This document shows, piece after piece, positions 21,810-30,898 of a stretch of 32,695 nucleotides of DNA. A model generated the notes under the pieces. The model searched no databases and was not told the origin of the DNA. It saw nothing but the letters and a program-made list of their open reading frames with translations. This DNA comes from Chitinophagaceae bacterium. Lineage in GTDB: Bacteria > Bacteroidota > Bacteroidia > Chitinophagales > Chitinophagaceae. The first letter of the stretch is position 1. Each line of letters opens with the position of its first letter. The stretch covers positions 1 to 32,695 of the forward strand of contig JADJLJ010000006.1 in the NCBI GenBank assembly GCA_016710165.1. Reading direction: 5' to 3'. A program made the position numbers and the translations under genes.

Positions 21810-24026
21810 ATGCCATACGGTTTAAAATACCAAACACAATTTACCAGCGTACAGGATGACAATAATCCATCCAGGGACTACACATTGAAGTTCCTGTTTA
21901 AAGACTATGCGGGGGAGGTTGCCACTCTTACGGGTGGTGGCACTACGGTAATACAGCGTTGTACGGTTGACGAACCGAACGCAGCTATTAAAGGTCAATC
22001 GCTTGATATACGGCTTATAAATGAAGGCAATATCCCGATCAGCTCCTTCCAATCGGAGGATGATGACGGGGTTCAGGTGCAGTTACTTGACGAAAACAGC
22101 AATATTATTTTTATAGGGTTCCTGGTTCAGGATGACTTCTACGAAGGCATGGTTGACTTCGGGCATGAAATAACGCTGTCAGCAACCGATAACCTTGGCC
22201 TGCTAAAAGGGGTAATACTTTCGGATGCAGACGTTCGCCGGTCATTCTATGCGGTACGCCGGACAAACGGAGTTGATACAGTTGTTTACGTTTATGTAGC
22301 ATCTACAGCTTTTTACCCACAGGCCGGTAATACTATTGAGATAGGCGGAGGTACATATATAATTGATACAGCCGTAAAAGAAGATACAGTAATTTCATCC
22401 ATCGGGTACAACTGGACAATAACAACTACCACAACCACTGGCGGTATCGCTTACGGCGATGAAACGATATATCTTACCGGGGAAATAGACCTGCTACAAA
22501 GAAACAGCCTGCTTTCAATTATAGCCTGTTGTTTGGGACAAACAAACCTGCCGCTTGTACTCAATATTTTTTTGAACATTTATGAGTATAGGCAGGATAA
22601 TACTTTAAGCACACTTGACCAAACGCTGATTGACAGCCAGACATTCATTACAGGTGAAACATACCTGAACTGTTATGAAACACTTACCCGTATATTAACC
22701 ACATTCCGTTGTACGTTGTTTCAGGCAAACGGATGCTGGAATATAGTATGCTGGGATGAGGCCCGTAAAGTAAGTAATTCAATAAATGCTTTTGTGTATG
22801 ATGAAACATTTGCCTTTATTGGTACAGATACGTTCAGCAATATAGTAAACATCGGGCCGGAGCCTGAACTTACCCAGCCTGAGTATGAATTAATACAGGG
22901 TGGGGTAAGAGGATATAAGTTCACCCGGAAGCAGTTTGATTATGTGCAGCCTAAATACCTGTTGCAAAACTACGATCTGCAAATACTTGGCGATTTAATT
23001 ACCGAGTATCAATCAAGCGGAAGAACGTATAAAGAGTATGTTGCAAAATTTTGGGAGGGCGCATGGAGTACACCGGCTTGCACGAGATTTATTCGTGTTG
23101 TTTATGATACGGCTACCGGAAACGAATTAGAAAGGTATATTGTTGCAAGAGGTACTGCCTTTGATGACAGACGAGCCGTTGCAGGCACAGCGTTTGAGGT
23201 TAATGAGAATGATAAGTTAAAGTTTTCTTTTTCATTCAGGACTAATATCAGCCAACCAGGGTTGGTAGTCACTGTGTTTACTGTTCAATTATTTGATGGG
23301 TCCCTTTATAGGTACGTTGACGAATTACCTGTTGATAACGGAGATTGGCTGTCTACACTTGGATTTAGTTACAGTGTTGATAGTGGGGACAATACTAACC
23401 AATGGCATAGCGTTGATATAATTTCTTCACCTATTCCTTTTTCCGGGTTGGTAACTTGTTACCTTTCTATTGCCACAGCGTTGCCCGCAAATAACAGCAG
23501 GGAAACACATTACAAAGATATAAGGTTGGAAGTTACACCATTTATCAATGATACATCAAAGATTACAGGCCATATCCATAAACAGGAACAGGACGTAAAT
23601 AAAAAAAACAATAGTGATATGATGTTGCACATGGACGACAGTCCACGCAATTCAATCGCTGGAACATTATTCCTTACCACTAAAACAGGACTGCTTCAAG
23701 ACCGCACAACCGCCTGGCGTTATCCTGCCGATGCAAACGGATGGGTACTTGGTGAACTGACCACGCTGGATGAGCTTACATGGAAGCAAAAAACAAGGGC
23801 TAAGTTTGAAGGCGGGTTTAATGGGTTATGGCAGAACAATCTGCCCGTTTCGCTTCTGTCAATAGCCCGGATGTCATTCACGCCAACAAAAAACTATACC
23901 TTTGGGCTGCTGACAATAGACTATAAAAATAACAGGTATGACGGCACACTGTGGGAGTTGTATGATGATAATGATCCGGCCTTCGATCCTGATTATACTT
24001 TTAACTACATATACAGCACAACATGA
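21810..24026 (+). CDS. Large tail-tip/baseplate structural protein
   Basis: The product is 738 residues, mostly beta strand. MPYGLKYQTQFTSVQDDNNP, followed by YTLKFLFKDYAGEVATLTGG and an LIFxG-type motif (NSNIIFIGFLVQDDFYEG), is the common start of the protein that follows the tape measure in Bacteroidota siphoviruses, and suggests a distal-tail/hub role. Residues around 240-310 (LIACCLGQ... LTTFRCTLFQANGCWNIVCW) look like a conserved hub core. The C-terminal third (SPIPFSGLVTCYLS...) resembles a carbohydrate-binding or jelly-roll domain, then a helical tail. The exact role is inferred from position. Confidence 0.7.
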   Translation: MPYGLKYQTQFTSVQDDNNPSRDYTLKFLFKDYAGEVATLTGGGTTVIQRCTVDEPNAAIKGQSLDIRLINEGNIPISSFQSEDDDGVQVQLLDENSNIIFIGFLVQDDFYEGMVDFGHEITLSATDNLGLLKGVILSDADVRRSFYAVRRTNGVDTVVYVYVASTAFYPQAGNTIEIGGGTYIIDTAVKEDTVISSIGYNWTITTTTTTGGIAYGDETIYLTGEIDLLQRNSLLSIIACCLGQTNLPLVLNIFLNIYEYRQDNTLSTLDQTLIDSQTFITGETYLNCYETLTRILTTFRCTLFQANGCWNIVCWDEARKVSNSINAFVYDETFAFIGTDTFSNIVNIGPEPELTQPEYELIQGGVRGYKFTRKQFDYVQPKYLLQNYDLQILGDLITEYQSSGRTYKEYVAKFWEGAWSTPACTRFIRVVYDTATGNELERYIVARGTAFDDRRAVAGTAFEVNENDKLKFSFSFRTNISQPGLVVTVFTVQLFDGSLYRYVDELPVDNGDWLSTLGFSYSVDSGDNTNQWHSVDIISSPIPFSGLVTCYLSIATALPANNSRETHYKDIRLEVTPFINDTSKITGHIHKQEQDVNKKNNSDMMLHMDDSPRNSIAGTLFLTTKTGLLQDRTTAWRYPADANGWVLGELTTLDELTWKQKTRAKFEGGFNGLWQNNLPVSLLSIARMSFTPTKNYTFGLLTIDYKNNRYDGTLWELYDDNDPAFDPDYTFNYIYSTT

Positions 24027-24724
24027 GTAAAGTACTTGGTGAGGATATGGTTTTTTACCTATACGATGACGGGCAATGGAAGCCGTATATGTGTGCCAGA
24101 AGTGGTAATATGAGCATTGATACAGAACTGATTGAAACAACGGTTACGGGATCTGGTAATTATCGTACGTTCAAACCAACGGTTCACACATTCAGCGCTT
24201 CGATCGAAGGCATAATATCGCTAAATGAAGCAAGCGGATTGACGCTACCTGACCTTCAGGCACTTCAACTGGCAAAGACAAAGATCCTTTGCCGGTTTAC
24301 GCAAACGTCCAGGGATGGCGATGTTTACACAAAAGAAGCGTATTTTTATATTGTCAATTCAACCGATACGGGCAGCTTTGATGGCATAGCTACATTCAGT
24401 ATCGCTTTGAAGGGCACAGGATCAATAACACAAGTTTTCACCCCGCCATCACCAACAGACGGAATCGTGTACAGATACCCAGCAGCCGGGGATACAGCAC
24501 CGGCAACAACAGGCGCTTATACCTGGACGGCCACCGGCCTTGCCAATAAGACAATATTAAGCGTACACCGTGACGGAAGGGGATCAAGCGACATAATAAC
24601 AACAGGGACACCGGTGGGCAATGAAGTGCTGTATGAGGACAATGGATCTGATGGAGATTTTACCTGGCCGTTCCCATTTGAGGACGGTGAAACGCCACCT
24701 TATGTTTTATACCAAAATGTTTAA
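24023..24724 (+). CDS. Second tail-tube-like protein with a C-terminal extension
   Basis: The product is 233 residues. MSKVLGEDMVFYLYDDGQWK, IDTELIETTVTGSGNYRTFK and STDTGSFDGIATFSIALKGT are the conserved strands of TP901-1-type tail tube subunits (Phage_tail_2-like). The last 90 residues (from about FTPPSPTDG) are a separate small beta domain. Located in the tail-tip module rather than beside the first tube gene. It may form the distal ring of the tail or decorate it. Overlaps the preceding gene by ATGA. Confidence 0.7.
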   Translation: MSKVLGEDMVFYLYDDGQWKPYMCARSGNMSIDTELIETTVTGSGNYRTFKPTVHTFSASIEGIISLNEASGLTLPDLQALQLAKTKILCRFTQTSRDGDVYTKEAYFYIVNSTDTGSFDGIATFSIALKGTGSITQVFTPPSPTDGIVYRYPAAGDTAPATTGAYTWTATGLANKTILSVHRDGRGSSDIITTGTPVGNEVLYEDNGSDGDFTWPFPFEDGETPPYVLYQNV

Positions 24725-24725
24725 G

Positions 24726-26906
24726 ATGAAAAAGATACTATTTGTTGTAATTTCTTTATTGTACGGTGTGGCTTATGGGCAGGTATGCGCAGATGAAGAT
24801 ACGGTACGAAGTAATGCCGTATCGCTTATCACAGCTAATACGGTACGGGTTAACGGTACGGTGGCTCATTTTTCCGGTGCCCCTACCAGCCTTCAACTAC
24901 GGTACGTTCGGGTGGGCCAGACTGATACAGCTACGTCATCCTCTGTGCCATCTACGGCGCTAAGGAACTTGACCGGCTTACAGGCGGCAACGCAGTATTA
25001 CTACTATTACAAAACGATATGCGGGTCAGGATCCGTATCACAGACAATAGGGGCTTACACATTCACCACCCTTGCCAATACGGTACTATATGCCCCTGAG
25101 CGGCCTACTGTGTTTAATCACTTGAAGGTGGACAGTTCTTTTATCGTTCCTGAAGGGGACACGGTTGTAGGAAGGGAGCCATCCACCAGGGCTCAGATAC
25201 GGTATAAAACATCGGACAATACTTTTTATGGGTATTACACAGACTGCACCTGCTGGCGGGCGCTGGCCATTGATTCATCCGGGATCATCGGGCTGCTTGA
25301 TGGCAAGGTTGACAGCGTTACGGTTTCCGGGGATTCGTTATTTTACTGGAAGGTAGGGGTATCGTATGGATATATCCTGCCATCGGTCGCAACGGTATGG
25401 CATACCACAGGTAATACCGGTATTGATACATCAACGGACTTCATAGGCACAACCGATAACGTGGACTTCCCTATAAAGACAAATGACGTGCGCCGGTTTA
25501 CTGTTAATACATCCGGGGCACTTGGTATCGGGGCATCGCCCGATTACGGTACTTCGGGGTATGTGTTGAAGTCTGCCGGATCAGCAGCAGCGCCTACCTG
25601 GACTACCCATACCTTCCAAAACGCCATAACAGCAGGAAGTACGCTGACGGCGGGTAATGTAATTAATGGGGGAGGATTTGATTTTGAGTTTGGCACTATG
25701 GGAAACTTTACTGTTGAATCAACAAATGGCAGTATTGAATTTACTGATTTACTTCAAAATAGCATAGATCTTTCAGGAAGCATAGGTATAAATATAAAAC
25801 CGTATACAGGATTACTAATAATAGATACCCTCATAAACAACACAGCCCAAAATCAATTAATTGGGTGGACTTCAACGGCTGGCGCAGATAGAGGGGAAGT
25901 CGGCTACATAACCATAGGTTCAGGGTTGAGTTTGAGTAGCGGGGCATTGAGCGCAACGGGGGGGTCCCTTACAGCCACATATCTTGGTTACGGTAGTGGA
26001 AGCAATACATTAACAGGTGATGCAAACCTTACCTATACAGCAGCTTCAAGTGCTGTGGCTTTAGATAGTGGGTACTTATCTTTTACAGGTCATAAAAACT
26101 ATGGGTCTGCTGTTAACGGGTCAATATTCAGAAGCAGCCTGTATGGGTTAACGACAAGAGCGGTAGCGGGTTCATCATACGATTGGTTGTTATTCAGTGC
26201 AGGGGGTAATACCATACTTGCCAACCCCACAGGGACAGATAACTTTTTGACATCGGGTAAGTTTGGCTTCGGTTCATTGGGATTAACGCCAACCGCATGG
26301 GCTCATGTAGCCGCATCAACAACAGGTGTTGCATCAATTCGCATAGGCGATGGAGTTGCACCATCTTCACCTAACGCAGGAGATATATGGAAGGTAACTG
26401 ATAAGCTATATTTTGTGATCAATACCGGTACCGCTACAAAAGAAATTACGCTGAATGATATTCCCCTTACATCGGGACGGGTTCCTTACAATACACCCAA
26501 CGGCAGATTAACTGACGTATCTACTTTTACATTCGGGTCGGGTCTGTTATCAGTTCCTCAAATTAAAGGTAGCGGTTCAACCCCAGCCATTGCAGGAGGC
26601 GCAGGTGCAGGAACATCGCCAACGGTATCAATAACGGGGACAGACTTGGCGGGTGAAATAACAGTTACAACGGATACAGACCCTACTACGGGTGCTGTGT
26701 TTTGTACCGTAACATTTGCGACAGCTTTTAGCTCTGCCCCGTATGTTGTATTTAGTCCATCAAATCTTAATGCAGCAGATTTATTCGCTTCGTCCGGTGA
26801 TTTTTTTATTAATTCAACAACTACAACATTTACTTTAAACACAAGTTCAGGCGTACCACCGGCAAACGCAACAGAATATAAATTCCATTACCACGTCATA
26901 CAATAA
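24726..26906 (+). CDS. Tail fibre with signal peptide and a fibronectin-like domain
   Basis: The product is 726 residues from ATG 24726, immediately after the previous stop. An upstream start at 24621 would overlap that gene by about 100 bases and hide the signal. MKKILFVVISLLYGVAYGQ is a clear Sec signal peptide (charged n-region, hydrophobic core, cleavage near AYG-Q). A fibronectin-III-like domain follows (about 20-115: VRVNGTVAHFSGAPTSLQLR, LTGLQAATQYYYYYKTICGS). The centre is repetitive, low-complexity fibre. The end, SPTVSITGTDLAGEITVTTD and APYVVFSPSNLNAADL, is the usual C-terminal tip domain of Bacteroidota phage fibres. A Sec signal is unusual for a virion protein. Confidence 0.75.
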   Translation: MKKILFVVISLLYGVAYGQVCADEDTVRSNAVSLITANTVRVNGTVAHFSGAPTSLQLRYVRVGQTDTATSSSVPSTALRNLTGLQAATQYYYYYKTICGSGSVSQTIGAYTFTTLANTVLYAPERPTVFNHLKVDSSFIVPEGDTVVGREPSTRAQIRYKTSDNTFYGYYTDCTCWRALAIDSSGIIGLLDGKVDSVTVSGDSLFYWKVGVSYGYILPSVATVWHTTGNTGIDTSTDFIGTTDNVDFPIKTNDVRRFTVNTSGALGIGASPDYGTSGYVLKSAGSAAAPTWTTHTFQNAITAGSTLTAGNVINGGGFDFEFGTMGNFTVESTNGSIEFTDLLQNSIDLSGSIGINIKPYTGLLIIDTLINNTAQNQLIGWTSTAGADRGEVGYITIGSGLSLSSGALSATGGSLTATYLGYGSGSNTLTGDANLTYTAASSAVALDSGYLSFTGHKNYGSAVNGSIFRSSLYGLTTRAVAGSSYDWLLFSAGGNTILANPTGTDNFLTSGKFGFGSLGLTPTAWAHVAASTTGVASIRIGDGVAPSSPNAGDIWKVTDKLYFVINTGTATKEITLNDIPLTSGRVPYNTPNGRLTDVSTFTFGSGLLSVPQIKGSGSTPAIAGGAGAGTSPTVSITGTDLAGEITVTTDTDPTTGAVFCTVTFATAFSSAPYVVFSPSNLNAADLFASSGDFFINSTTTTFTLNTSSGVPPANATEYKFHYHVIQ

Positions 26907-26907
26907 T

Positions 26908-29085
26908 ATGCGAAAACTATTAACAATAATTCTTTTTTTGCCGGTGGTTATATCAGCGCAGTCACCGGATTATTATATCAGACAGATAAGGAAAAACGCA
27001 CAGGCAACATTCGATACTACATGGGGGAAGACAGGCGTATGGGACACAAATTACATCCGTAGGTACGGGAACATTATCCCGATGGGGAAGGACGACACCC
27101 GGAAGTTTATAAACGTTGAGAACGTAAACGGCATATCGCTTGGATCGGTTGAAGTGCTTGCAACCGTTGGTGAAATATCAACACTATCAAATTCGGCGGC
27201 AGATGTGCTTATCATAACCGATGCCATCCGGGGCGGCAGGTTTATTAAATACACCGGCAGTTATGCAGTAGACAACGGCATGGTATTTCAGGACGGCATC
27301 GGTGGTAAATGGGTAAGGCAGACCAGTTCAAACATACTTAACGCCCAATGGTACGGGGCGAAGTCGGATAATGAAGTGACAGATAATCTGCCAATATTTA
27401 CGGCCATAAAAGCATATTCAAAAAAGCATCCACAGTACCGGGTTATCTACTTCCCGTATGACAGCACGTTGGAGCCTGTTTATAACAGATATTATTTCTC
27501 CGACAGTATTTTAATTGATTGGGATGTTACCATCACCGGAGATGGTACATACAAAAACCCGAAAACACGGTTTTACTTCCCACAAAACAAACCCGGTATT
27601 GTCGTTAAATATCTTAACGGAAGTAGCGGTATAAATGTAAACATCCGTAACCTACGGATAGCCGGTGCAAACGGGGCGAACAACAACACAAAGCACGGCA
27701 TAACGATAGGTGCAACGACAAATTTATACAACATAACCATAGACCAATACGATGGGAACGGCATCCATATTTCAGCCTGCGCTACCCCACCTTCCGGGGA
27801 TAATAACAACTACGGCAACGCTGCGTTCTCAAACATCGAAGCCGTAACGGTTCACTATGCAACCAACGGTATGTTTATTGAGGGATGCGATGCCAGCACC
27901 ATACGAATAAATGAGTGCGATTTTTCCCAAAATGAAAGGTGGGGTGTATTTGATAACGGTTTTTTAGGTAACGCTTACCATCAACCACATTTTGCGTTCA
28001 ATGGTGTTCAGGCAGTAGGTGGTAGTTCAGTAGTATCGTATGGTGGCAAGTGGTATGTAGCATTACCGGGGCATGACGGGTATTATGGCGATGCCACAGA
28101 CAGCAACTACAACAAGCAGCCCGATATTTCACCTACATACTGGATGGAAGTAACGCAAATGACATCTGTGGTATGGAATAGCAGCACCCGGTACTATTCA
28201 GGTGGCCCTATATGTGTTAAGAATCCCAATGCTAAGGCAGAAATATTTTCACCATACACAGAAGAATTTCAGCCGCCAATATGGCTTAACTACCGGGCTA
28301 TTGTTTACAATGGGAACAATGGGGCATTGGTAAAAGGATATGGCGCATGGCGTAATATGTATGCCGGTATGGATATGCTCAACAATGCTAAGTTATACGT
28401 TGAAAAAGATGCTGAAATAATCGGTACTGTTACGGCAGGTAACTTCATTGGCAACGGGGCCGGTATAACTGGTATTACCGCATCTGCTACATTCGCAGGA
28501 CTTACAGGACAGCCCACAGATAATGCAAATCTTTCAGCAGCATTATCCGGTAAACAGGCAACACTTGTTTCAGGTACAAATATCAAGACAGTAAACGGCA
28601 CTACATTATTGGGTAGTGGAGACTTAGTTGTAAGTGGTGCAGGTGCTTCCCGGGTATGGCTTCCGGGCGATGTTATTAATAACAATGCCGTTGCTAATAC
28701 GATAGCAGATGTTACAGGTCTTTCATTCCCGGTTGTTGCCGGTTCAAAATACTCATTCAAATTCTTTATAGTGTATTCATCTGCTGCTACTACAACGGGG
28801 TCACGCTGGAGTATCAACGGTCCTGCAACTACGTTTGTCAATTATAGGTCACAGTATCCAACAACAGCAACGGCAATAACAAACAACGCAGCCCTTGCCG
28901 GGTATAACCTACCGGCGGCATCTAACGCATCATCATTGACGACAAACAATATAGCCATAATTGAAGGCATTATACAACCTTCAGCAAACGGTACTGTAAT
29001 TGCCCGGTTTGCAAGTGAAATAACAGCAAGTGCAATAACAGCAATAGGCGGTAAAAGTTACGTTGAATATCAAATTATTAATTAA
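26908..29085 (+). CDS. Tail spike with beta-helix and signal peptide
   Basis: The product is 725 residues. MRKLLTIILFLPVVISAQ is a second Sec signal peptide, cleavage after ISA-Q. About 95-160 is the spike head-binding-type segment (VEVLATVGEISTLSNSAADV ... GGKWVRQTSS). NAQWYGAKSDNEVTDNLPIF is the classic opening of the right-handed parallel beta-helix of tailspikes and pectate lyases, with the helix coils continuing to about 400 (NVNIRNLRIAGANGANNNTK, YNITIDQYDGNGIHISACAT). A tail of repeats follows, with TAGNFIGNGAGITGIT, and a jelly-roll-like C-terminus. Probably binds or cuts a surface polysaccharide. Starts two bases after the fibre stop. Confidence 0.8.
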   Translation: MRKLLTIILFLPVVISAQSPDYYIRQIRKNAQATFDTTWGKTGVWDTNYIRRYGNIIPMGKDDTRKFINVENVNGISLGSVEVLATVGEISTLSNSAADVLIITDAIRGGRFIKYTGSYAVDNGMVFQDGIGGKWVRQTSSNILNAQWYGAKSDNEVTDNLPIFTAIKAYSKKHPQYRVIYFPYDSTLEPVYNRYYFSDSILIDWDVTITGDGTYKNPKTRFYFPQNKPGIVVKYLNGSSGINVNIRNLRIAGANGANNNTKHGITIGATTNLYNITIDQYDGNGIHISACATPPSGDNNNYGNAAFSNIEAVTVHYATNGMFIEGCDASTIRINECDFSQNERWGVFDNGFLGNAYHQPHFAFNGVQAVGGSSVVSYGGKWYVALPGHDGYYGDATDSNYNKQPDISPTYWMEVTQMTSVVWNSSTRYYSGGPICVKNPNAKAEIFSPYTEEFQPPIWLNYRAIVYNGNNGALVKGYGAWRNMYAGMDMLNNAKLYVEKDAEIIGTVTAGNFIGNGAGITGITASATFAGLTGQPTDNANLSAALSGKQATLVSGTNIKTVNGTTLLGSGDLVVSGAGASRVWLPGDVINNNAVANTIADVTGLSFPVVAGSKYSFKFFIVYSSAATTTGSRWSINGPATTFVNYRSQYPTTATAITNNAALAGYNLPAASNASSLTTNNIAIIEGIIQPSANGTVIARFASEITASAITAIGGKSYVEYQIIN

Positions 29086-29090
29086 CTTTA
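29063..29090 (+). promoter_or_regulatory. Possible promoter before the post-spike gene
   Basis: TTG at 29063-29065, a 17-base spacer and TAACTTTA at 29083-29090 (last base differs from TAnnTTTG). The same TAACTTTA occurs before the tail tube gene. The leader up to the ATG at 29102 is A-rich. Confidence 0.3.
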
Positions 29091-29101
29091 AATAAAACAC
29101 A

Positions 29102-29356
29102 ATGGCACAAAATCAATTCGTAGTAAAAATCAATGAAAGCACAGACTTGTATCTGAAAACATATTGCCCCGTATTTGAAAACTGTCAATGGGCTGGCCCG
29201 GAAGAGGCAATCACATGGGAAACACTTGACCAGGCAGAAACGGTGGCATCGCTGATCGTACTCATTATACCTACTGGGTTTTCAATAACATCAAACAAAG
29301 CAACCATCTTTAAAAAGATCGGTAGCGGAACGGTAGGAACAACAAAACCAAGATGA
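29102..29356 (+). CDS. Hypothetical small protein after the spike
   Basis: The product is 84 residues, MAQNQFVVKINESTDLYLKT, with two cysteines (TYCPVFENCQWAG) and a hydrophobic stretch (ASLIVLIIPTGF) too short to be a certain membrane segment. The strong A-rich leader (AAATAAAACACAATGGC) resembles those of the capsid and tube genes, hinting at substantial expression. Overlaps the next gene by ATGA. No family recognised. Confidence 0.55.
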   Translation: MAQNQFVVKINESTDLYLKTYCPVFENCQWAGPEEAITWETLDQAETVASLIVLIIPTGFSITSNKATIFKKIGSGTVGTTKPR

Positions 29357-29832
29357 AGAAAGTAAAGCTATTCATAATATACTTCCCGGTGATACTGGTA
29401 TCGTGCCAGGTTATTGTTAACCTGCTTTCGTTTGTATGGTATGACGGATATATCCGGGCTGGTTTTTATCTAAATACTTTTTTTGGCACAAACGTATTGT
29501 TCGCTGTGTTCCTGCTGGCGTTTACTTATTGGTTCAGGTTATGTGCGGTAAGCAGATATTCGGCATGGGCTGAGATATTATTTGCAGTTAATTACATGGT
29601 CGTTCAGCAGGACAATTTGTACAATATCCTGTTTCAGGTTATAGTAGGCGCTATTGCTTTATTGCTTACAGTTCATTATTTTGTGCGAAGGTTCCCGCTT
29701 TGTTCGGTGGCTCTTGTTTTACGGTTCATAAGAACTGTAACGGAAAAAAGAAGTTGCAGCCGGGGTTTGGATATGTGGGAGAAAAGAACTTATCACTTTA
29801 TCCAAAACAGGCATAATGAAAGTAGAGCTTAG
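29353..29832 (+). CDS. Membrane protein of the lysis region (holin-like)
   Basis: The product is 159 residues with three to four hydrophobic segments: LFIIYFPVILVSCQVIVNLL, NVLFAVFLLAFTYWFRL, WAEILFAVNYMVV and ILFQVIVGAIALLLTVHYFV, followed by a basic cytoplasmic tail with a CSRGLDMWEKRT motif. It resembles a conserved membrane protein of Bacteroidota phages found near lysozyme genes. A holin or a lysis-associated membrane protein is the inferred role. Overlaps the next gene by 17 bases. Confidence 0.6.
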   Translation: MKKVKLFIIYFPVILVSCQVIVNLLSFVWYDGYIRAGFYLNTFFGTNVLFAVFLLAFTYWFRLCAVSRYSAWAEILFAVNYMVVQQDNLYNILFQVIVGAIALLLTVHYFVRRFPLCSVALVLRFIRTVTEKRSCSRGLDMWEKRTYHFIQNRHNESRA

Positions 29833-30049
29833 TACCGTCCTTACTGTTTTAAGCATATTTGCTATAATATTAGGTGGGATAACCTGGACGCTTGGTAAGT
29901 TCCTTACTGATAAAAAGGATAAGCTAACACTTATTTTTGAGATTGACAGGCTAAAAGAAAAGATGAAGGAACTAGAAACAGATACAGGGAAAATCAATTT
30001 GATTGAGCGTGAACTGGATATTATTAAGGAACAAATAAAACATTTATGA
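29816..30049 (+). CDS. Single-span membrane protein with coiled coil
   Basis: The product is 77 residues. VLTVLSIFAIILGGITWTLG is one transmembrane helix; the rest (LIFEIDRLKEKMKELETDTG and following) is a coiled coil. Such small proteins in lysis cassettes are candidate holin partners or haemolysin XhlA-like proteins. Overlaps the next gene by ATGA. Confidence 0.6.
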   Translation: MKVELSTVLTVLSIFAIILGGITWTLGKFLTDKKDKLTLIFEIDRLKEKMKELETDTGKINLIERELDIIKEQIKHL

Positions 30050-30309
30050 AAGACAATTTTTTCAATTCAATGCTCAGTGAAGGCGGCAAGATAAGCCACA
30101 AGCGGTTTATTGCTGTCGCTTGTACGGCGGTGGTATGCTTTATCTGTGTAAAGGTGGCTGTAGTTCATCCTCAGTACATACCCGATACGCTGCATAGCCT
30201 GCTTATATTTATCGGTATCATGTCCGGCGTGGCAACCGTTGCTCAGGTGGTATCATTGGTACGGGGTACCCCGCCGCAAAAAGAAGATGAACCAAAAAAA
30301 GACGTATGA
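30046..30309 (+). CDS. Putative holin
   Basis: The product is 87 residues. A short charged start with HKRFIAVACTAVVCFICVKV as the first membrane helix, a PQYIPDTL loop, then LLIFIGIMSGVATVAQVVSL as the second, and a charged tail (PPQKEDEPKKDV). Two helices and a hydrophilic C-terminus fit class II or related holins. Overlaps the following gene by ATGA. Confidence 0.7.
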   Translation: MKDNFFNSMLSEGGKISHKRFIAVACTAVVCFICVKVAVVHPQYIPDTLHSLLIFIGIMSGVATVAQVVSLVRGTPPQKEDEPKKDV

Positions 30310-30898
30310 CATATATTCAAATGTACCGCAACAGGAAGCCTAACTACAATATGTCGGCACTGCTCATCATTGCAGCCATACTGATCTTATCCTGCTTTTA
30401 CCGGCTGCTACACGGCAAAGAAAGCCGAACAGCAGGTAAACAAGGCAATGATTTCCCGGCGTAGTGGCAAAACTGGCACGGGATAAATACCCATGTACGG
30501 ACCTGCTCAGGCCGGATACAGCCATCCTATACCGGGATACACTGGTTTATATTGACTGCCCGGATAGCATTCCGGCAACCTTTGAAGTGGTACGCCGTGA
30601 TACCGTTAACAACATAGTTACTAAAACCGTCCGGGTGCCTGTCACGCTGCCCATCCGTGAGCGGGTAATTACAAAATGGTATGAGGACAGCGCAAAATTA
30701 AAACTGGCCCAGATCGCCTTAAATGGCCTTCAGAAAGACACAGCCCGGATGCAGGCCAGGATAACCACCCTGCAGGCGCAATCTAAACGTCGGGGGACGG
30801 AAAACTGGATCTGGCGGGCCATAGCCATTACGTTGATAGTATGGCAGGGCATTAAGCTATGGAACCGGATGACAACTATTAAAATGAAAGCGATATGA
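30306..30898 (+). CDS. Putative unimolecular spanin (two frameshifts)
   Basis: Probably disrupts the outer membrane at lysis. Three frames must be joined: MTYIQMYRNRKPNYNMSALL with a hydrophobic core (from 30306); then, after removing one T near 30390, CFTGCYTAKKAEQQVNKAMI, giving a lipobox ending in FTGC; then, after removing one C near 30455-30457, GVVAKLARDKYPCTDLLRPD to the stop at 30898. The joined length is exactly 197 codons (196 residues). The lipidated N-terminus, periplasmic coiled-coil body (LKLAQIALNGLQKDTARMQA) and a C-terminal membrane helix (WIWRAIAITLIVWQGIKLW) are the architecture of u-spanins such as T1 gp11. Without the correction the visible parts are a 52-residue ORF and a 144-residue ORF starting GTG 30464. 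Confidence 0.65.

Noticed and set aside
24621..24725. An upstream start that would lengthen the fibre protein by 35 residues
   Set aside because: It lies inside the preceding gene, and the ATG at 24726 directly begins a textbook signal peptide.
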